From Synergistes jonesii (lineage in GTDB: Bacteria > Synergistota > Synergistia > Synergistales > Synergistaceae), in the NCBI RefSeq assembly GCF_000712295.1, contig NZ_JMKI01000034.1, forward strand, positions 144 to 53,615: a stretch of DNA of 53,472 nt, written 5' to 3'. Positions 17,239 to 25,921 of the stretch are shown here, piece after piece (the first letter of the stretch is position 1; every line of letters begins with the position of its first letter). The notes below the pieces were generated by a model. The model was not told the origin of the DNA and did not search any database. It saw only the letters and a list, made by a program, of their open reading frames with translations. The position numbers and the translations under genes were made by a program.

Positions 17239-17802
17239 ATGAAAATCACAGAGCTCGAAGTGCCCGGAGTGTTTCTTCTCGAACCTAAATATTTTGAGGA
17301 CAGCCGCGGCTATTACTGCGAGTCATATTCTAAGCGCACGCTTGCGGAGATTGGACTGAACGCCGACTTTGTCCAAGATGGACACAGCCTTTCAAGAGAA
17401 AAAGGGATACTGCGCGGAATACATTTCCAGAGATACCCACACTCTCAGACGAAACTCGTGCGCTGCACGCGAGGGCGTATCCTTGACGTCGCCGTGGATT
17501 TGCGCAAGGGCTCGAAATATTATACGAGATGGGTCGCTGTGGAGCTTTCCGAGGAGAATCGCAGGCAGTTGTGGATTCCAAAGGGCTTCGGACACGCATT
17601 CCTGACACTGTCGGAAAATTGCGAGCTTCAGTACAAGGTCGACGATTTCTACTGCCCACGGGAGGACCGTTCGATCGCCTGGAGCGATCCGCAGATAGCC
17701 GTAGACTGGCATTTAACTGCGGAGCCGACGTTATCCGAAAAAGACAAGAAAGCCCCTCTGCTGAAAGATAGCGATGTGAACTTCGCGACAGAAAATTGCT
17801 GA
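17239..17802 (+). CDS. rmlC: dTDP-4-dehydrorhamnose 3,5-epimerase
   Basis: 187 aa cupin. Catalytic His62 in ILRGIHFQ and Tyr132 in ELQYKVD are in place, with IPKGFGHAF carrying His119 and Asp in SDPQIAVDW. It epimerises C3 and C5 of dTDP-4-keto-6-deoxyglucose. The reductase RmlD, which would finish dTDP-L-rhamnose, is not encoded in this window, so either it lies elsewhere or the keto product feeds another enzyme, for example the aminotransferase. Confidence 0.95.
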   Translation: MKITELEVPGVFLLEPKYFEDSRGYYCESYSKRTLAEIGLNADFVQDGHSLSREKGILRGIHFQRYPHSQTKLVRCTRGRILDVAVDLRKGSKYYTRWVAVELSEENRRQLWIPKGFGHAFLTLSENCELQYKVDDFYCPREDRSIAWSDPQIAVDWHLTAEPTLSEKDKKAPLLKDSDVNFATENC

Positions 17803-17928
17803 TGCATATGATACAATAAAAAACAGCCAAGAGTGGAATTACGTATCTTTTCATATCTCCGCTTTAAGACATATGTTTCACAATGCTAAACTATGATGGC
17901 GGTATCAATTTAGATTGGAGTGCTGGAA

Positions 17929-19024
17929 ATGCAGATGCTTAAACGCAATGCGATAATTGACTTACTGAAATTTCTATTTGCAATAGTAATAGTTTTACAG
18001 CATATAAATGTAATAGGTGTTTCTAATAGTGAATATTTGATAGGTAAATATGGTTTTGTATCTTCGGAGTTTTTCTTTATAGTCTCTGGATACTTGCTTG
18101 CCCATTCTACTGCAAAGAAAGATAAAATCGAAAGTAATATGTTAGGTGTCGATACTATCCATTTCATACTTCACAAAATACAAATAATTTTCCCCTATTT
18201 TGTTTCCGCATGGTTTATTGCATTTGTCAGTAAGTGCTTTATTTATAAATACGGTATTGCCGATATTTACTACAACCTGATTTATTCTATCTGGGAGCTT
18301 ATGTTTTTAAGAATGTCCGGTATATATCATTTTCAGTCGATAGGACATACATGGTTCATCTCGGCTATGTTTATTGTAATGATCGTAATATATCCGTTAA
18401 ATAAGGCTTTAAAAGATAAATTTCAGTTGATTATTGTCCCTTTTATTACTATTATAGGTTATGGTTTTATGTCACACAATTATAAGAACATTGATATATC
18501 TTATTCTTGGGGGGGGGGGGTGTTACATGGCGCTGCCTAGGGCGTTTCTCGCGATATCTCTAGGATGTCTTTGTTACGCCGCCGCAGATTATTTGGATAG
18601 AATAAATTTCACCAAAAAAGGGCGTGTTATATTGACAGTCATTGAATGTTTTTTATGGCTGTTTGTCTTTTCACACATTTTCTTTTTCTATAAAGAGAAA
18701 TTAGATCTCGTTAATGTATTGTTTATTGCTATAGCTACTACCGTTTCTTTCAGTTCGAAAAGTTACCTGAGTCAAATAGTATGCGGAGATTTCTTTAGTT
18801 CCTTGGGAAAACTGAGCTTAACTTTGTATTTAAATCATTTTATTGTTACTAAGTATGTCAGCATAGTTGCTAAGCCTTTAAATCTTACAGACATACAGAA
18901 AATAACGGTTTACTTGATAGGCGCTATGATGATGGGAGTAATCGGGCTTGTAGCAGGAGATTGTGTAAAAGAATTTTATAACAAGTATAAATTTAAGTTA
19001 GTTAAACAGATGATAATAAATTAA
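17929..19024 (+). CDS. Membrane O-acyltransferase (acyltransferase 3), split at a G12 tract; probably phase variable, OFF here
   Basis: Paralogue of 13968-15047. Frame 1 runs from ATG 17929 (after TTGGAG) to a stop at 18538-18540; the remainder to 19024 is open in another frame. The join is a run of twelve G at 18509-18520. With eleven G the protein reads SWGGGCYMALPRAFLAISLG, which aligns without a gap to KWQGTFYSGLVRAFGGISLG in the paralogue, giving a normal 364-aa protein. Hallmarks are present: LLKFLFAIVIVLQHI, GFVSSEFFFIVSGYLLAHS and TWFISAMFIVMIVIYP. The gene is markedly more AT-rich than its neighbours, suggesting separate acquisition. A true pseudogene or a sequencing error in the homopolymer are the alternatives. 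Confidence 0.8.
18509..18520 (+). repeat. Poly-G tract (12 G) inside the acyltransferase gene
   Basis: Uninterrupted G12 in an otherwise AT-rich gene. Such tracts change length by slipped-strand mispairing. Eleven or fourteen G restores the full frame; twelve or thirteen does not. Confidence 0.9.
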
Positions 19025-19128
19025 ATAATATACGCACAGGAGAGAAATTTTTTGTGGAGTGACACTGCCAAAACACACAAAAGAATATTTGAGCCGGTTA
19101 TCGTTACGGTAGTAGTGCATTAAAGTGT

Positions 19129-19134
19129 TATAAT
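19129..19134 (+). promoter_or_regulatory. Possible -10 element upstream of the NlpC/P60-like gene
   Basis: TATAAT at 19129-19134, about 40 bp before the start at 19176. No good -35 at standard spacing (TTACGG is 19 bp away), so the assignment is weak. The gene is preceded by 151 bp without coding sequence. Confidence 0.3.
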
Positions 19135-19175
19135 TTTCAGACAACCAAATTTTAGTTTATGGGAGGGAATTACAT

Positions 19176-20960
19176 ATGGCAAACGAAAATCTTATCAGCC
19201 ACAGACGACATTTATGGGCAGAAGGTGCGGTTCTGGGGGCAACTGGAGAGATATTGAATAATGAAAGTATGCGGTTGTCCTATATACACTCAGATTTCTT
19301 CCCCATAGAGAGTGGGGCTGCCTATACTTTCCGTTCCCTTGGTCCATGTAAGGGATTTTTAGTATTCTTCGACGCTGACAAGGTATACTTGGGGGTAAGG
19401 GCTCCAAATCTGGCTGCGCAGCAGCAAGAAGGAGGCTATACCTTTACGTCACCAAATGGGGCTGCCTGGTTCCGTGTTACGAGTTCCGTGCGTGACAGCA
19501 ACGATACACTGCTGCGCTCTACCATTTATGACCTTGGCTATAAGCACCTTTACAAGCTGGAAAAGGGATCAGCGGCCACATCGTTTATCCCGTCAAAGCG
19601 CGATAGCCAGGAACCTGTTTATCTGGAATCCAGCGAAAGACCGAAAAACAACGCAGAAGCGGCAAGGCAATTGGTCAGTGTGGCTGAGAGTTACTTAGGT
19701 AGAGGCTGGGTCTATGGGCAGGAGCCTTCCAGACAGGATACATATACGTTGGAAGGACCACCGGCAGAAAGTCTGGTAACCGAAGCTGGCATAAAACAGA
19801 TAGACTGTATGACACTAGCCGTGCTTGCTATAAACGGAATTGATTATTTCCAATCCAAATATTTTAATAGTTCGTTCCCATGGCGTGGCGCGAGGTATTA
19901 TGGCTGGGGAAAATATCCGAACCATCTTTATTTGGAAGGGCTGTCACGATGGTTTTACAAAAACGGCTGGGAAATAGACCCGGGCATAAACTACAGCAAA
20001 CTACAGGCAGGAGACCTTGTTTTCTGGGGCGGCAACCCTTTGAAACCAAGCTACGCACAGTTCAGTCCATATTTTCGATGCATAGACCATGTAGGTATAT
20101 ACACAGGGCGTTGGGTGCCGGATCCCAATCGGAATAACGAACTACACCCGCAGACGATAGAAGTGCAGATGGGCTCGCCTGTAGTTGTCCACCGTTTTGT
20201 AGATGAATATTCGGATGATACGGTAGTTACAAGCCACAGTACACAATGGATTCAGATGTTCGCACGCATACCGCTGGAAACGCCTTTTACAGAATATGAC
20301 AGCGAACAAACGACGGGCAATGTGATTTATTCGAGCTACTATAGGCCGTCCTTGTTCTTTGAAGGAAATGGTCTGCCGTTTAAAATCGATATTTACGGTA
20401 GGAACTATGCAATATGGGAGATAGGTAACATAAACCCGGAAACAGGACAGAAGATCACGGCAGCTAACCGCATCAGGTCAGAATTTGTTCCGATTGGGAC
20501 GAATTATAAAAATGGGAACGCCCTTTCTGCCGCCGGATTTACAAACGTTGCGTACTATTTCTACACCGCCGATCTTACATACCTGGGTTACAATCATGCA
20601 GAAGGGGAAATGTACAGCATAATAACATTTAAAAAAACCGACAACAGCAATATAACAAGTGCCGATCTTGCCACGTTCAACGAAATAACGGCGATTCAAA
20701 AGGCAGGAAGGGATACTCGTTGGGGCGCCAAATACCCGCCGGGATTCCATAGTTATGCCTATCTTGATACTGTGCTCCCAACAGGTTCATATCTTGACCG
20801 GCGAAACGGCAAATATGCCTATACTTCAGATGGGATAACCTGGACGGAGCTGCCCGCAATCGATCAGGCTAAGCTTAACGGATTGCGTATAGGGGACGGA
20901 GAAAACAATATTTACGTGCCTAACGGGCAGAAGGTTAAACTGATGAAACAGGAATGGTAG
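19176..20960 (+). CDS. NlpC/P60-like cysteine hydrolase with phage-type N-terminal domain
   Basis: 594 aa, no signal peptide or membrane segment. Residues ~1-140 form a beta-rich module (LWAEGAVLGATGEILN, IESGAAYTFRSLG) like binding domains of phage tail proteins. Residues ~155-360 carry an NlpC/P60-type hydrolase: Cys211 in QIDCMTLAVLAINGI, LQAGDLVFWG, and His305 in CIDHVGIYTG. The rest (~370-594) looks like another beta-rich binding region repeating the first pattern (IYGRNYAIWEIGNINPETGQ). ATG follows GGAGGG. Peptidoglycan amide hydrolysis is the usual NlpC/P60 role; here it may be a prophage remnant or a surface protein. Function is uncertain. Confidence 0.65.
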   Translation: MANENLISHRRHLWAEGAVLGATGEILNNESMRLSYIHSDFFPIESGAAYTFRSLGPCKGFLVFFDADKVYLGVRAPNLAAQQQEGGYTFTSPNGAAWFRVTSSVRDSNDTLLRSTIYDLGYKHLYKLEKGSAATSFIPSKRDSQEPVYLESSERPKNNAEAARQLVSVAESYLGRGWVYGQEPSRQDTYTLEGPPAESLVTEAGIKQIDCMTLAVLAINGIDYFQSKYFNSSFPWRGARYYGWGKYPNHLYLEGLSRWFYKNGWEIDPGINYSKLQAGDLVFWGGNPLKPSYAQFSPYFRCIDHVGIYTGRWVPDPNRNNELHPQTIEVQMGSPVVVHRFVDEYSDDTVVTSHSTQWIQMFARIPLETPFTEYDSEQTTGNVIYSSYYRPSLFFEGNGLPFKIDIYGRNYAIWEIGNINPETGQKITAANRIRSEFVPIGTNYKNGNALSAAGFTNVAYYFYTADLTYLGYNHAEGEMYSIITFKKTDNSNITSADLATFNEITAIQKAGRDTRWGAKYPPGFHSYAYLDTVLPTGSYLDRRNGKYAYTSDGITWTELPAIDQAKLNGLRIGDGENNIYVPNGQKVKLMKQEW

Positions 20961-21087
20961 TCTTAAGGAGCGCAGGTGGCAAGAATGCTGGACAGGGGAA
21001 ATTATGAGGTACAGCATCTTCATGGGAGCGTCGTCTTATACGAGGCGCTTATGTGCTCTCGAGCCTTTGGAGAGGCTATTTCATAAA
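20961..21087. other. Convergent intergenic region with small hairpins
   Basis: Between convergent gene ends. AGCCT-TTGGAG-AGGCT at 21062-21076 and AGCG...CGCT at about 21028-21050 are the only hairpins; neither has a proper U tract, so a terminator is possible but unproven. Confidence 0.3.
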
Positions 21088-22071
21088 TTACAGAATCTTA
21101 TAATTTCGCCTAATGGCTTTTTTAATTTTTCTTATAGGATATGATAGAGTCCCCGTTATTATGCGCGCTATGACTGCGGTTTTGTTTTTGCTTTTGCCAA
21201 ACACTTCGGCAAATATCTCAGCATTTTCCCGTGTTGGGTTCTTAAGCAACTCTACCCAAGCGTGATATCCAACGTCAATGCGGTATTTCCTGAATTCTAT
21301 TTTTCTCCCGAAGACTTTATCGGCCATTTTTACGCATTCGTCGGCCCATTTGAAGTAAGAGAGCGACAGGTTGTTGTTGTGGCTGTACGCGCTCCAGCTC
21401 GCGCTGTCCGAGGTCGTTACATAGCGATATGCGGACATCGCTTCATTGATGCGAAAGACGGGGCCGTAAAGAGTCAAAAGCAGCATCAGCTTCAAGTCGG
21501 GTATGCATTCGCAGGCGCAGTAATCTTCATCCTGCTGTTCGGTGAAGCTTAGAAAAACATTTTTATACATCAATGTCGAACTCTGCCCAGCGTGAAGCCC
21601 TTTTTCTACGTCCGCTATCGTACAAACCTGTTCCTTTGTGAAGTGGTCGAAGGCAAAGCCCTCCCGCTCGTTCCCGTCGTCGTCGATAAATGATATTTCG
21701 TGCGCGCAGGCGGAAAAATCGGGATGGCTCTCCATGAAGTCGAACTGTTTCTGCAGTTTCAGCGGGTCGGTCCAGTAGTCGTCGCCTTCGAGTACTGCGA
21801 TGTATTTGCCGCGGCATCTTTTTCTCGCGTCACGTGAATTCCTAACGACACCGACGTTTTGCGAATGAAGTATGAGGTTGAAGATGTCCGGACGGCGTGC
21901 CGCATATTCTTTGAGTATCGAAGGCGTAGAGTCGGTGGAGCAGTCTTCGGCCACGAGGACTTCAAAGGGAAAGTCCGTGCGCTGCATGATTATACTTTCA
22001 AGAGCTCTGCGGATGTATTTTTCGTGGTTGTAAGCTATCAAGATAATGCTTAGAAGCGGCCTATCCGACAT
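21088..22071 (-). CDS. Family 2 glycosyltransferase
   Basis: 327 aa. GT-A fold: SIILIAYNHEKYIRRALESI, VAEDCSTDST (first Asp pair), VLEGDDYWTDP (DxD-like metal site). No membrane helix, so a soluble or peripheral enzyme adding one sugar to a lipid-linked glycan. Last gene of a - strand cluster with a glycerophosphotransferase and an ABC exporter. ATG overlaps the ribosome site GGGAGGGG at the end of the upstream gene, 2 bp away. Sugar specificity cannot be predicted. Confidence 0.87.
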   Translation of the reverse strand: MSDRPLLSIILIAYNHEKYIRRALESIIMQRTDFPFEVLVAEDCSTDSTPSILKEYAARRPDIFNLILHSQNVGVVRNSRDARKRCRGKYIAVLEGDDYWTDPLKLQKQFDFMESHPDFSACAHEISFIDDDGNEREGFAFDHFTKEQVCTIADVEKGLHAGQSSTLMYKNVFLSFTEQQDEDYCACECIPDLKLMLLLTLYGPVFRINEAMSAYRYVTTSDSASWSAYSHNNNLSLSYFKWADECVKMADKVFGRKIEFRKYRIDVGYHAWVELLKNPTRENAEIFAEVFGKSKNKTAVIARIITGTLSYPIRKIKKAIRRNYKIL

Positions 22072-22073
22072 CG

Positions 22074-23285
22074 TCAGCGTCCCCTCCCCAACAGCTTCAT
22101 TATAGCATTGTAATTGCGCGCGCAGTTCCCATTGTCGATGTGGGCGAAAAAGTCAGCCGCCCTTTTTGTGTATTTTTCTTCAGGCGCAAAGTTACTTCCG
22201 GCGTAGGCCGATATCTTGGAAAGCAGTTCGTCAAGAGTAGAGCAGAGCGGTCCGAAACCATCCTCCATGTAGTCGAAGTACGATGGTTCGAGATGCCTTT
22301 GTCTGAATTCTTCGGCGTCAAACTGATAGTATATGAGCGGCTTATGCATGTAGGCAAAATCCGTCGATATGCTTGAATAATCGGTGACGAGCATCGGCGA
22401 TGCAGAGATGCGTTTCTGTATGTCGGCACTACTCCACTGTAGCAACGTTATCAGCTGCGAGCCGTACGAAAAATATTTCAGGAATTTTTCCATATTCCTG
22501 TGAGGGCAGAATATTAAACGAACACCGTTTTCTGCGAGTATTTTTTCAAGCTTGGGCGAATTTAAAAATTCCTGCCAGCGTTTGAAATAAAGAGTGTCCG
22601 TGAAATGTCCTGCGCCCTCTCCATGCGCTATCCATTTGCGCCATGTCGGAACTACAAGTATAGTTCCGTCACTGCCAGATTTCTCATTTATCAGAGCGTC
22701 GTAACGGCACATTCCGGCGCAGACGACGCTTCCTTCAGGGTAGCCGTAACGTTTTTTCACAAATTCAAATTCAGGTTTCGCACCACAGATAAAGAGGCTG
22801 ATTTTTGTCTCTTTGTAATACAGGTATTTTACGTCATTGAGGATGATGCCGTGCTGAAGCAGTACCCTCTTGTTTTTTAAAAGGCCGGAAACCTCAAAGA
22901 GGTAGCATACCGCAGCGTTTGGCTTGCCTCCCTTCTGCGAGCTGACGTTGACTTCAGCGGCAAGATAATAGACCCAGTGACGCAGCGAACTGTAGGAGAC
23001 GATTTCCCCGAGATTTTCAACTTTTTTAAAGTCTGATGAATTTATGCTTATTGCGTAGACTGCGTCGATCTCTGGATGTTCTTGCCTAAGATATTGGAAT
23101 AGCCTATAAGCGTTGTCGCGTGCTTCGCCGGCGTATTCGGATATCAACCACATTTTCCCACGCCTTATGCGGTATACCGCTGAAAGCGGCAGCGCGAATA
23201 AGAACTTGAAGATGTGGATGATATCCTTATATGTTACCCTTGAAAATTTTTCTTTCAGCATCACGCTTACCGCAGCCATGGTCAT
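22074..23285 (-). CDS. CDP-glycerol glycerophosphotransferase-like protein (TagB/TagF family)
   Basis: 403 aa. Family pattern is seen in the C-terminal nucleotide-binding half: LLQHGII, VPTWRKW, IFCPHRNME (catalytic-type His), VTDYSSISTDFAYMHKPLIYYQFD. Such enzymes transfer glycerol phosphate or ribitol phosphate from CDP-alditols in teichoic-acid or capsule synthesis. A shorter N-terminal region than TagF polymerases suggests a single-transfer (TagB-like) enzyme. It lies 1 bp after the ABC ATPase stop. A CDP-glycerol synthase (TagD) is not encoded in the window. Confidence 0.83.
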   Translation of the reverse strand: MTMAAVSVMLKEKFSRVTYKDIIHIFKFLFALPLSAVYRIRRGKMWLISEYAGEARDNAYRLFQYLRQEHPEIDAVYAISINSSDFKKVENLGEIVSYSSLRHWVYYLAAEVNVSSQKGGKPNAAVCYLFEVSGLLKNKRVLLQHGIILNDVKYLYYKETKISLFICGAKPEFEFVKKRYGYPEGSVVCAGMCRYDALINEKSGSDGTILVVPTWRKWIAHGEGAGHFTDTLYFKRWQEFLNSPKLEKILAENGVRLIFCPHRNMEKFLKYFSYGSQLITLLQWSSADIQKRISASPMLVTDYSSISTDFAYMHKPLIYYQFDAEEFRQRHLEPSYFDYMEDGFGPLCSTLDELLSKISAYAGSNFAPEEKYTKRAADFFAHIDNGNCARNYNAIMKLLGRGR

Positions 23286-23286
23286 A

Positions 23287-24021
23287 TTATGATTTTTCGT
23301 ACGCTGAGCAGACTGTCTCGCTATCCCCAGAGAGGACCGCTTTGCCGCTGTCCAGCCACAGGGCTTTTTGGCACATTCTGCGCACGGCGTCGCACGAATG
23401 CGAAACGAATAGCAACGTAACGTTGTTTTTCAGCATTTCCTGCATTCTCGCCTCGCATTTTTTCTGAAAGGCTTTATCTCCTACTGCGAGGACTTCGTCG
23501 ATGATCAATATTTCCGGCCTGACCACCGTCGCAAGCGCGAAGCCTAGACGCGCGCTCATCCCGGATGAAAAGTTTTTGACCGGCACGTCTACGAAGCGTT
23601 GTACTTCAGCGAAGTTTGTGATCTCGTCAAAGTGATCTTCCATAAATTTTTTATTGTGTCCAAGCAGAGCACCGGCGAGAAAAATATTTTCGCGCGCAGT
23701 CAGCCTACCGTCGAAGCCAGCCTGCAGCTCTATCAAAGGTGCAATCTGCCCATATGTCTTAACCGTGCCGCGGTACGGCTTCAGTATGCCGCATATCAGC
23801 TTGAGCAGCGTTGATTTGCCCGAGCCATTGCGTCCTATTATGCCCCACGATTCGCCCTTTTTCACTGTGAGGCTGACGTTGTCTAAAGCGAAAAATTCTT
23901 GGAAGAGGAGCTCTCTCTTCGCTAGCTTCACGAAATATTCTTTTAGATTGTCTATTTTTTCTGTCGCGAGGTTGAAGCGGACAGCCGCGTCCCTGACCTC
24001 GATCATTGTCTTTTCTTCCAT
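23287..24021 (-). CDS. ABC transporter ATP-binding protein for polysaccharide export (Wzt/TagH type)
   Basis: 244 aa ATPase: Walker A GRNGSGKST, Q-loop IELQAGFDGRLTARENI, signature FSSGMSARLGF, Walker B ILIIDEVLAVGD and switch FVSHS. The AGFDGRLTARENIFL pattern is characteristic of O-antigen, capsule and teichoic-acid exporters. It ends after the nucleotide-binding domain, so it lacks the C-terminal glycan-binding domain of Wzt proteins that recognise a capped chain. It pairs with the permease at 24066-24860. Confidence 0.92.
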   Translation of the reverse strand: MEEKTMIEVRDAAVRFNLATEKIDNLKEYFVKLAKRELLFQEFFALDNVSLTVKKGESWGIIGRNGSGKSTLLKLICGILKPYRGTVKTYGQIAPLIELQAGFDGRLTARENIFLAGALLGHNKKFMEDHFDEITNFAEVQRFVDVPVKNFSSGMSARLGFALATVVRPEILIIDEVLAVGDKAFQKKCEARMQEMLKNNVTLLFVSHSCDAVRRMCQKALWLDSGKAVLSGDSETVCSAYEKS

Positions 24022-24065
24022 AAGATAAATTACTCCCGATTTTTACGTCTTATAAACATGCTACG

Positions 24066-24860
24066 CTATATGTAGAGTATAAAATTGTCCTGCGTTCTTC
24101 TGAATGTTTCGACTCCTATCACAAGTGAAAGCAACGCGGCGAAGCAGCCTATTATGAACATATCGGTATCAGGCATTTTGCCATAGAGAATGAAGCCGCG
24201 CGCTTGCTGCACGTATATAAAGATGGGGTTGAAATGCGAGACCAGCCAGTAAAGCTTTTGGGGAAGTATCTTTGCCGGATAAAATAGCGCCGACAGGTAC
24301 ATCCACGCTGTTAAGAAGGCGTTGTATATGTACTGGACATCGCGGAAATATACCGTGGCTGCCGCGAGAAAAAACGCCATGCCCATGCAGAATACGTAAA
24401 GCTGCAGCAGTGTAATCGGCAGCAACAGTATGTACCAGGATGGAAGCGTCTTCGTAAAGAGCATTACGATCGCTATCGCGCCGAGCGAAAAGATAAAATT
24501 CACAGCGGAACTCGTTACGCTTGCAAGGGTGAATATGTAGCGCGGCACGTAAGTTTTTTTCAGCAGCGCCGCGTTGCCGATGATCGACCACATACCAGTC
24601 CTTGTGGACTCGCTCAGAAAATCAAATATCGCCCTTCCGATGAGAAGGTATATAGGATAATTTATAATATCGTAGCGGAACATGTTGGAAAAAACGCCGG
24701 TAAGTACGATCATTATCAAAAGTGGATTCATTACGCTCCATAGGTAGCCGAGCACACTTCTCCTGTATTTCAGGCGGATGTCGCGCCTGACGAGCTGGGT
24801 GAGTAATTCCCTTTTGTTGTACAGGTTTACGACGCGCTGTATTGTCTTTGTTCTTGTCAT
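24066..24860 (-). CDS. ABC-2 type polysaccharide export permease (Wzm/TagG type)
   Basis: 264 aa with six predicted helices. N-terminal amphipathic region LLTQLVRRDIRLKYRRSVLGYLWSVMNPLL is the standard start of Wzm/TagG permeases, with the aromatic-rich segment YLSALFYPAKILPQKLYWL later. It moves the lipid-linked glycan across the inner membrane together with the ATPase encoded 44 bp downstream. Confidence 0.92.
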   Translation of the reverse strand: MTRTKTIQRVVNLYNKRELLTQLVRRDIRLKYRRSVLGYLWSVMNPLLIMIVLTGVFSNMFRYDIINYPIYLLIGRAIFDFLSESTRTGMWSIIGNAALLKKTYVPRYIFTLASVTSSAVNFIFSLGAIAIVMLFTKTLPSWYILLLPITLLQLYVFCMGMAFFLAAATVYFRDVQYIYNAFLTAWMYLSALFYPAKILPQKLYWLVSHFNPIFIYVQQARGFILYGKMPDTDMFIIGCFAALLSLVIGVETFRRTQDNFILYI

Positions 24861-24875
24861 TTCAAATTGTCCCCG

Positions 24876-25694
24876 CTATCTTTGGATGTTTCGGGAATTA
24901 CGTATATTTCTGTATTTTTTTATGCTTTTGAACGCATACGGAAACATCGCGCGCGCGGCCTCAAGGCGCGACAGGCCCGCAAGCCTGTATGTCCTGTATG
25001 TCATCAGCGCCGACCTGAGTTTGTTTCCCGACTTCGAATCCCTGGATATCCTGTACCGCAGAAGCGGCAAATCAAGGCCATACGCGAGCACGCCCCTCTT
25101 CAGCAATGTCAGCCACAGCGCATAGTCTTCGTGCGTACCATCTCCCGAGGGGACATTATACAATAACAGAGATTTTTTTACCATTATCGACGAGCAGGAT
25201 ATGAGGTTCTGCTTCAGGAGTTCCCTATAGCCGATCGTCTCAGGCACGTTCATTATCCATCCGTAAGGCTCGCCCCTTTCGTTCATGAACGAGGAAGCGG
25301 TGTACGTGAATTCGGCGTTTTTTTCTTTCGCGAATTCCAGCTGTTTTTGTAATTTATCGCTCTCCCAGCAGTCGTCGGCGTCCAGATAGGCTATCCACTC
25401 TCCGCGCGCCATTTTGAGCGCGAAGTCGCGCGAACGCTTCGCGCCGACGTTTTTCTCGCCGCGGTACAGCCTGACTCTGGGGTCATAGGCGCAGAAGCTT
25501 TCCGCCTTTTCCGCCGTGTCGTCGGCGGAGCGGTCGTCTACGACCAGCAGCTCCCAATTGCAGAAGCTCTGCGAGAGGACCGAGCGGATCGCCTCGGAGA
25601 TATATTTTCCGGCGTTGTACGCCGGCATGATCACCGACACCAGCGGCCCGTTGTCGCGAAGTTCCAAATCGCCAACCCTTTCCATGCCGTGCAT
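24876..25694 (-). CDS. Family 2 glycosyltransferase
   Basis: 272 aa from ATG 25694, which follows AGAGG; an upstream in-frame start at 25757 adds a basic, unconserved stretch. GT-A motifs: VSVIMPAYNAGKYISEAIRSVL, VDDRSADDT, YLDADDCWESDKL. First gene of the - strand export cluster, followed after 15 bp by the permease. C-terminal region MFPYAFKSIKKY is basic and may bind the membrane. Donor sugar unknown. Confidence 0.87.
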   Translation of the reverse strand: MHGMERVGDLELRDNGPLVSVIMPAYNAGKYISEAIRSVLSQSFCNWELLVVDDRSADDTAEKAESFCAYDPRVRLYRGEKNVGAKRSRDFALKMARGEWIAYLDADDCWESDKLQKQLEFAKEKNAEFTYTASSFMNERGEPYGWIMNVPETIGYRELLKQNLISCSSIMVKKSLLLYNVPSGDGTHEDYALWLTLLKRGVLAYGLDLPLLRYRISRDSKSGNKLRSALMTYRTYRLAGLSRLEAARAMFPYAFKSIKKYRNIRNSRNIQR

Positions 25695-25874
25695 TTTCTT
25701 ACGCCTCTTTTCGCGCGCGGCGCAAAATCCGCCTGCGACACGCTTAAATGATAACACACAAAGCTGGGTAAGGCACTATAGCCCGCTCACGGCGGTATAA
25801 AAACAGGAAGAGCGATTTGCGAGAAATCCGGCTGTTGATTTTACTGATTTGTATTTCGAGCCGCGCATAAAAAT

Positions 25875-25904
25875 AGGGAGGCTCCTTTCGGAGGCCTCCC
25901 CTTT
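25875..25904. terminator. Bidirectional terminator after the hydrogenase operon
   Basis: GGGAGGCTCC-TTTC-GGAGGCCTCCC stem with one bulge. T-rich flanks on both strands (CTTTTGCTTTT on +, CTATTTTTATG on -). It ends the hnd operon 18 bp after hndD and insulates the upstream glycan cluster. Confidence 0.8.
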
Positions 25905-25921
25905 TGCTTTTCTGCGGAGGG

